NCBI GenBank assembly: GCA_016282915.1
Contig: JAEELW010000056.1
Coordinates: 1 to 48,638 of the forward strand
Source: Lachnospiraceae bacterium
GTDB taxonomy: Bacteria; Bacillota; Clostridia; Lachnospirales; Lachnospiraceae
DNA: 48,638 nt
Direction: 5' to 3'
The notes under the pieces are model-generated. The model did no database searches. It saw only the letters and a program-made list of their open reading frames with translations, and was not told the DNA's origin. How positions within the stretch are numbered: position 1 is the first letter of the stretch; every line of letters starts with the position of its first letter. This document shows, in pieces, positions 48,059 through 48,638 of the stretch. A program made the position numbers and the translations under genes.

Positions 48059-48638
48059 ATGACAGAAAAGCTCTGCATGGGCTGCATGCGGGAAAGATAT
48101 GAGAATGAAGCATTCTGCGGGTATTGCGGGTATAAACACGGCGATGAAAACTCTCCGCGCGGTCTGTGTGCGGGGACGCTCCTCCGGGAAAGATACCTGA
48201 TCGGAAAAGTACTGGGGGAAGGCGGCTTCGGCATCACTTATATCGGCTTTGATCAGACGCTTCAGAAGCGTGTGGCGGTCAAAGAGTATTTTCCTTCCGA
48301 GCTGGTGACCCGGGATACGTCTACCGGGGCAAAGACCGAACTGTCGGTACTGACCGGGGGCAGTGCGGAGCAGTATAAGAAGGGGCTGGAGCGATTTGTG
48401 AAGGAAGCGGAAAACCTGGCCCGCTTTAACAGCCTTTCCGGCATCGTATCGGTAAAGGATTTCTTTTATGAGAACAATACGGCCTAAATGGTGATGGAAT
48501 ATATCGACGGCGTCACGCTGACGGAGTATCTGGAGGCACACGGAGGGAGACTTCCCTGGCAGCAGGTGAATGAGATGATGCGTCCGCTCATGGACTCGCT
48601 CCAGACCGTTCACCGGGCGGGGATCATACACCGTGACA
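48059..48638 (+). pseudogene. Zinc-ribbon Ser/Thr protein kinase interrupted by an in-frame TAA, runs off the window
   Basis: Starts at ATG 48059 with GGAGG ten nt upstream. The N-terminus has a four-Cys zinc ribbon CMGC-CGYC, followed by a Hanks-type kinase domain: glycine loop LGEGGFGITY, ATP-binding Lys in RVAVKEYF and EAENLARFN. At 48485-48487 a TAA stop interrupts the domain after ENNTA. Reading on in the same frame continues perfectly with MVMEYIDGVTLTEYLE and reaches the catalytic-loop start HRD at the window edge. The family normally has Tyr at this codon (AYMVMEY), so a single base change TAC/TAT to TAA explains it. Either a real nonsense mutation, a sequencing error, or a rare suppressed stop. 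Confidence 0.82.

Noticed and set aside
48485-48487. TAA as a selenocysteine or pyrrolysine recoding signal
   Set aside because: These use TGA and TAG, and no insertion structure is evident; a Tyr-to-stop change or sequencing error is simpler.

Overview
The window looks like a chromosomal segment from a Gram-positive anaerobe of the Lachnospiraceae (Butyrivibrio/rumen- or gut-clostridial type). The grounds are strong purine-rich ribosome binding sites, mid-range GC, OmpR-type regulator/kinase pairs beside ABC transporters, DUF4298 and DUF1854 proteins, lipoprotein signal peptides with a Gram-positive style lipobox, and an esterase that I recognise as very close to Butyrivibrio Est1E. This assignment is an inference from gene content; no rRNA or tRNA gene is present. 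Several genes are broken by the window edges: the first gene lacks its 5' part, and the last runs off the right end.

Layout. 1-7.4 kb is housekeeping and signalling: the end of a TtcA-like tRNA sulfurtransferase, an HD hydrolase, an HD-GGDEF signalling protein (minus), a Bax-inhibitor-1 membrane protein with a long Q/N-rich tail, GTPase HflX, and a radical SAM-Nudix fusion (minus) whose promoter is covered by a perfect palindrome. 7.6-9.6 kb encodes an M13 metallopeptidase lipoprotein. 9.7-19.1 kb holds two consecutive antimicrobial-peptide type sensing/transport modules: regulator-ATPase-permease-permease-kinase, then ATPase-FtsX permease-regulator-kinase. A 165-bp imperfect palindrome separates them, followed at once by a textbook BceR-type operator.

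19.4-34.6 kb is a metabolic and accessory stretch: a thioesterase, acetyltransferases, a CE15-like esterase, small hydrolases, a beta-CASP nuclease translationally coupled to a PD-(D/E)XK-like protein, a flavin reductase, a DHFR-acetyltransferase fusion, an MFS transporter, a NahK-like sugar kinase, a DUF4298-cyclase fusion, an alanine/sodium symporter, a lipoprotein, an SGNH esterase and the Est1E-like feruloyl esterase. Two intergenic spots carry the same family of GC-rich palindromic repeats. 34.7-42.8 kb has a GH13 glucosidase, a Ca2+-type P-ATPase, an unrecognised TIM-barrel-like enzyme (minus) and a divergent isomerase/FMN-dehydrogenase pair. The esterases, GH13 enzyme and sugar kinase suit a polysaccharide-degrading lifestyle.

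42.8 kb to the end encodes two half-size ABC exporters that both carry an N-terminal PH-like domain and a cytosolic zinc ribbon, one of them also a C-terminal DUF1854 domain. They are followed by a zinc-ribbon Ser/Thr kinase that is interrupted by an in-frame TAA.

The gaps near 300 bp are 7338-7640 (two divergent promoters) and 19147-19446 (a terminator, an inverted repeat and a promoter). I saw no CRISPR array, transposase, prophage gene or origin.
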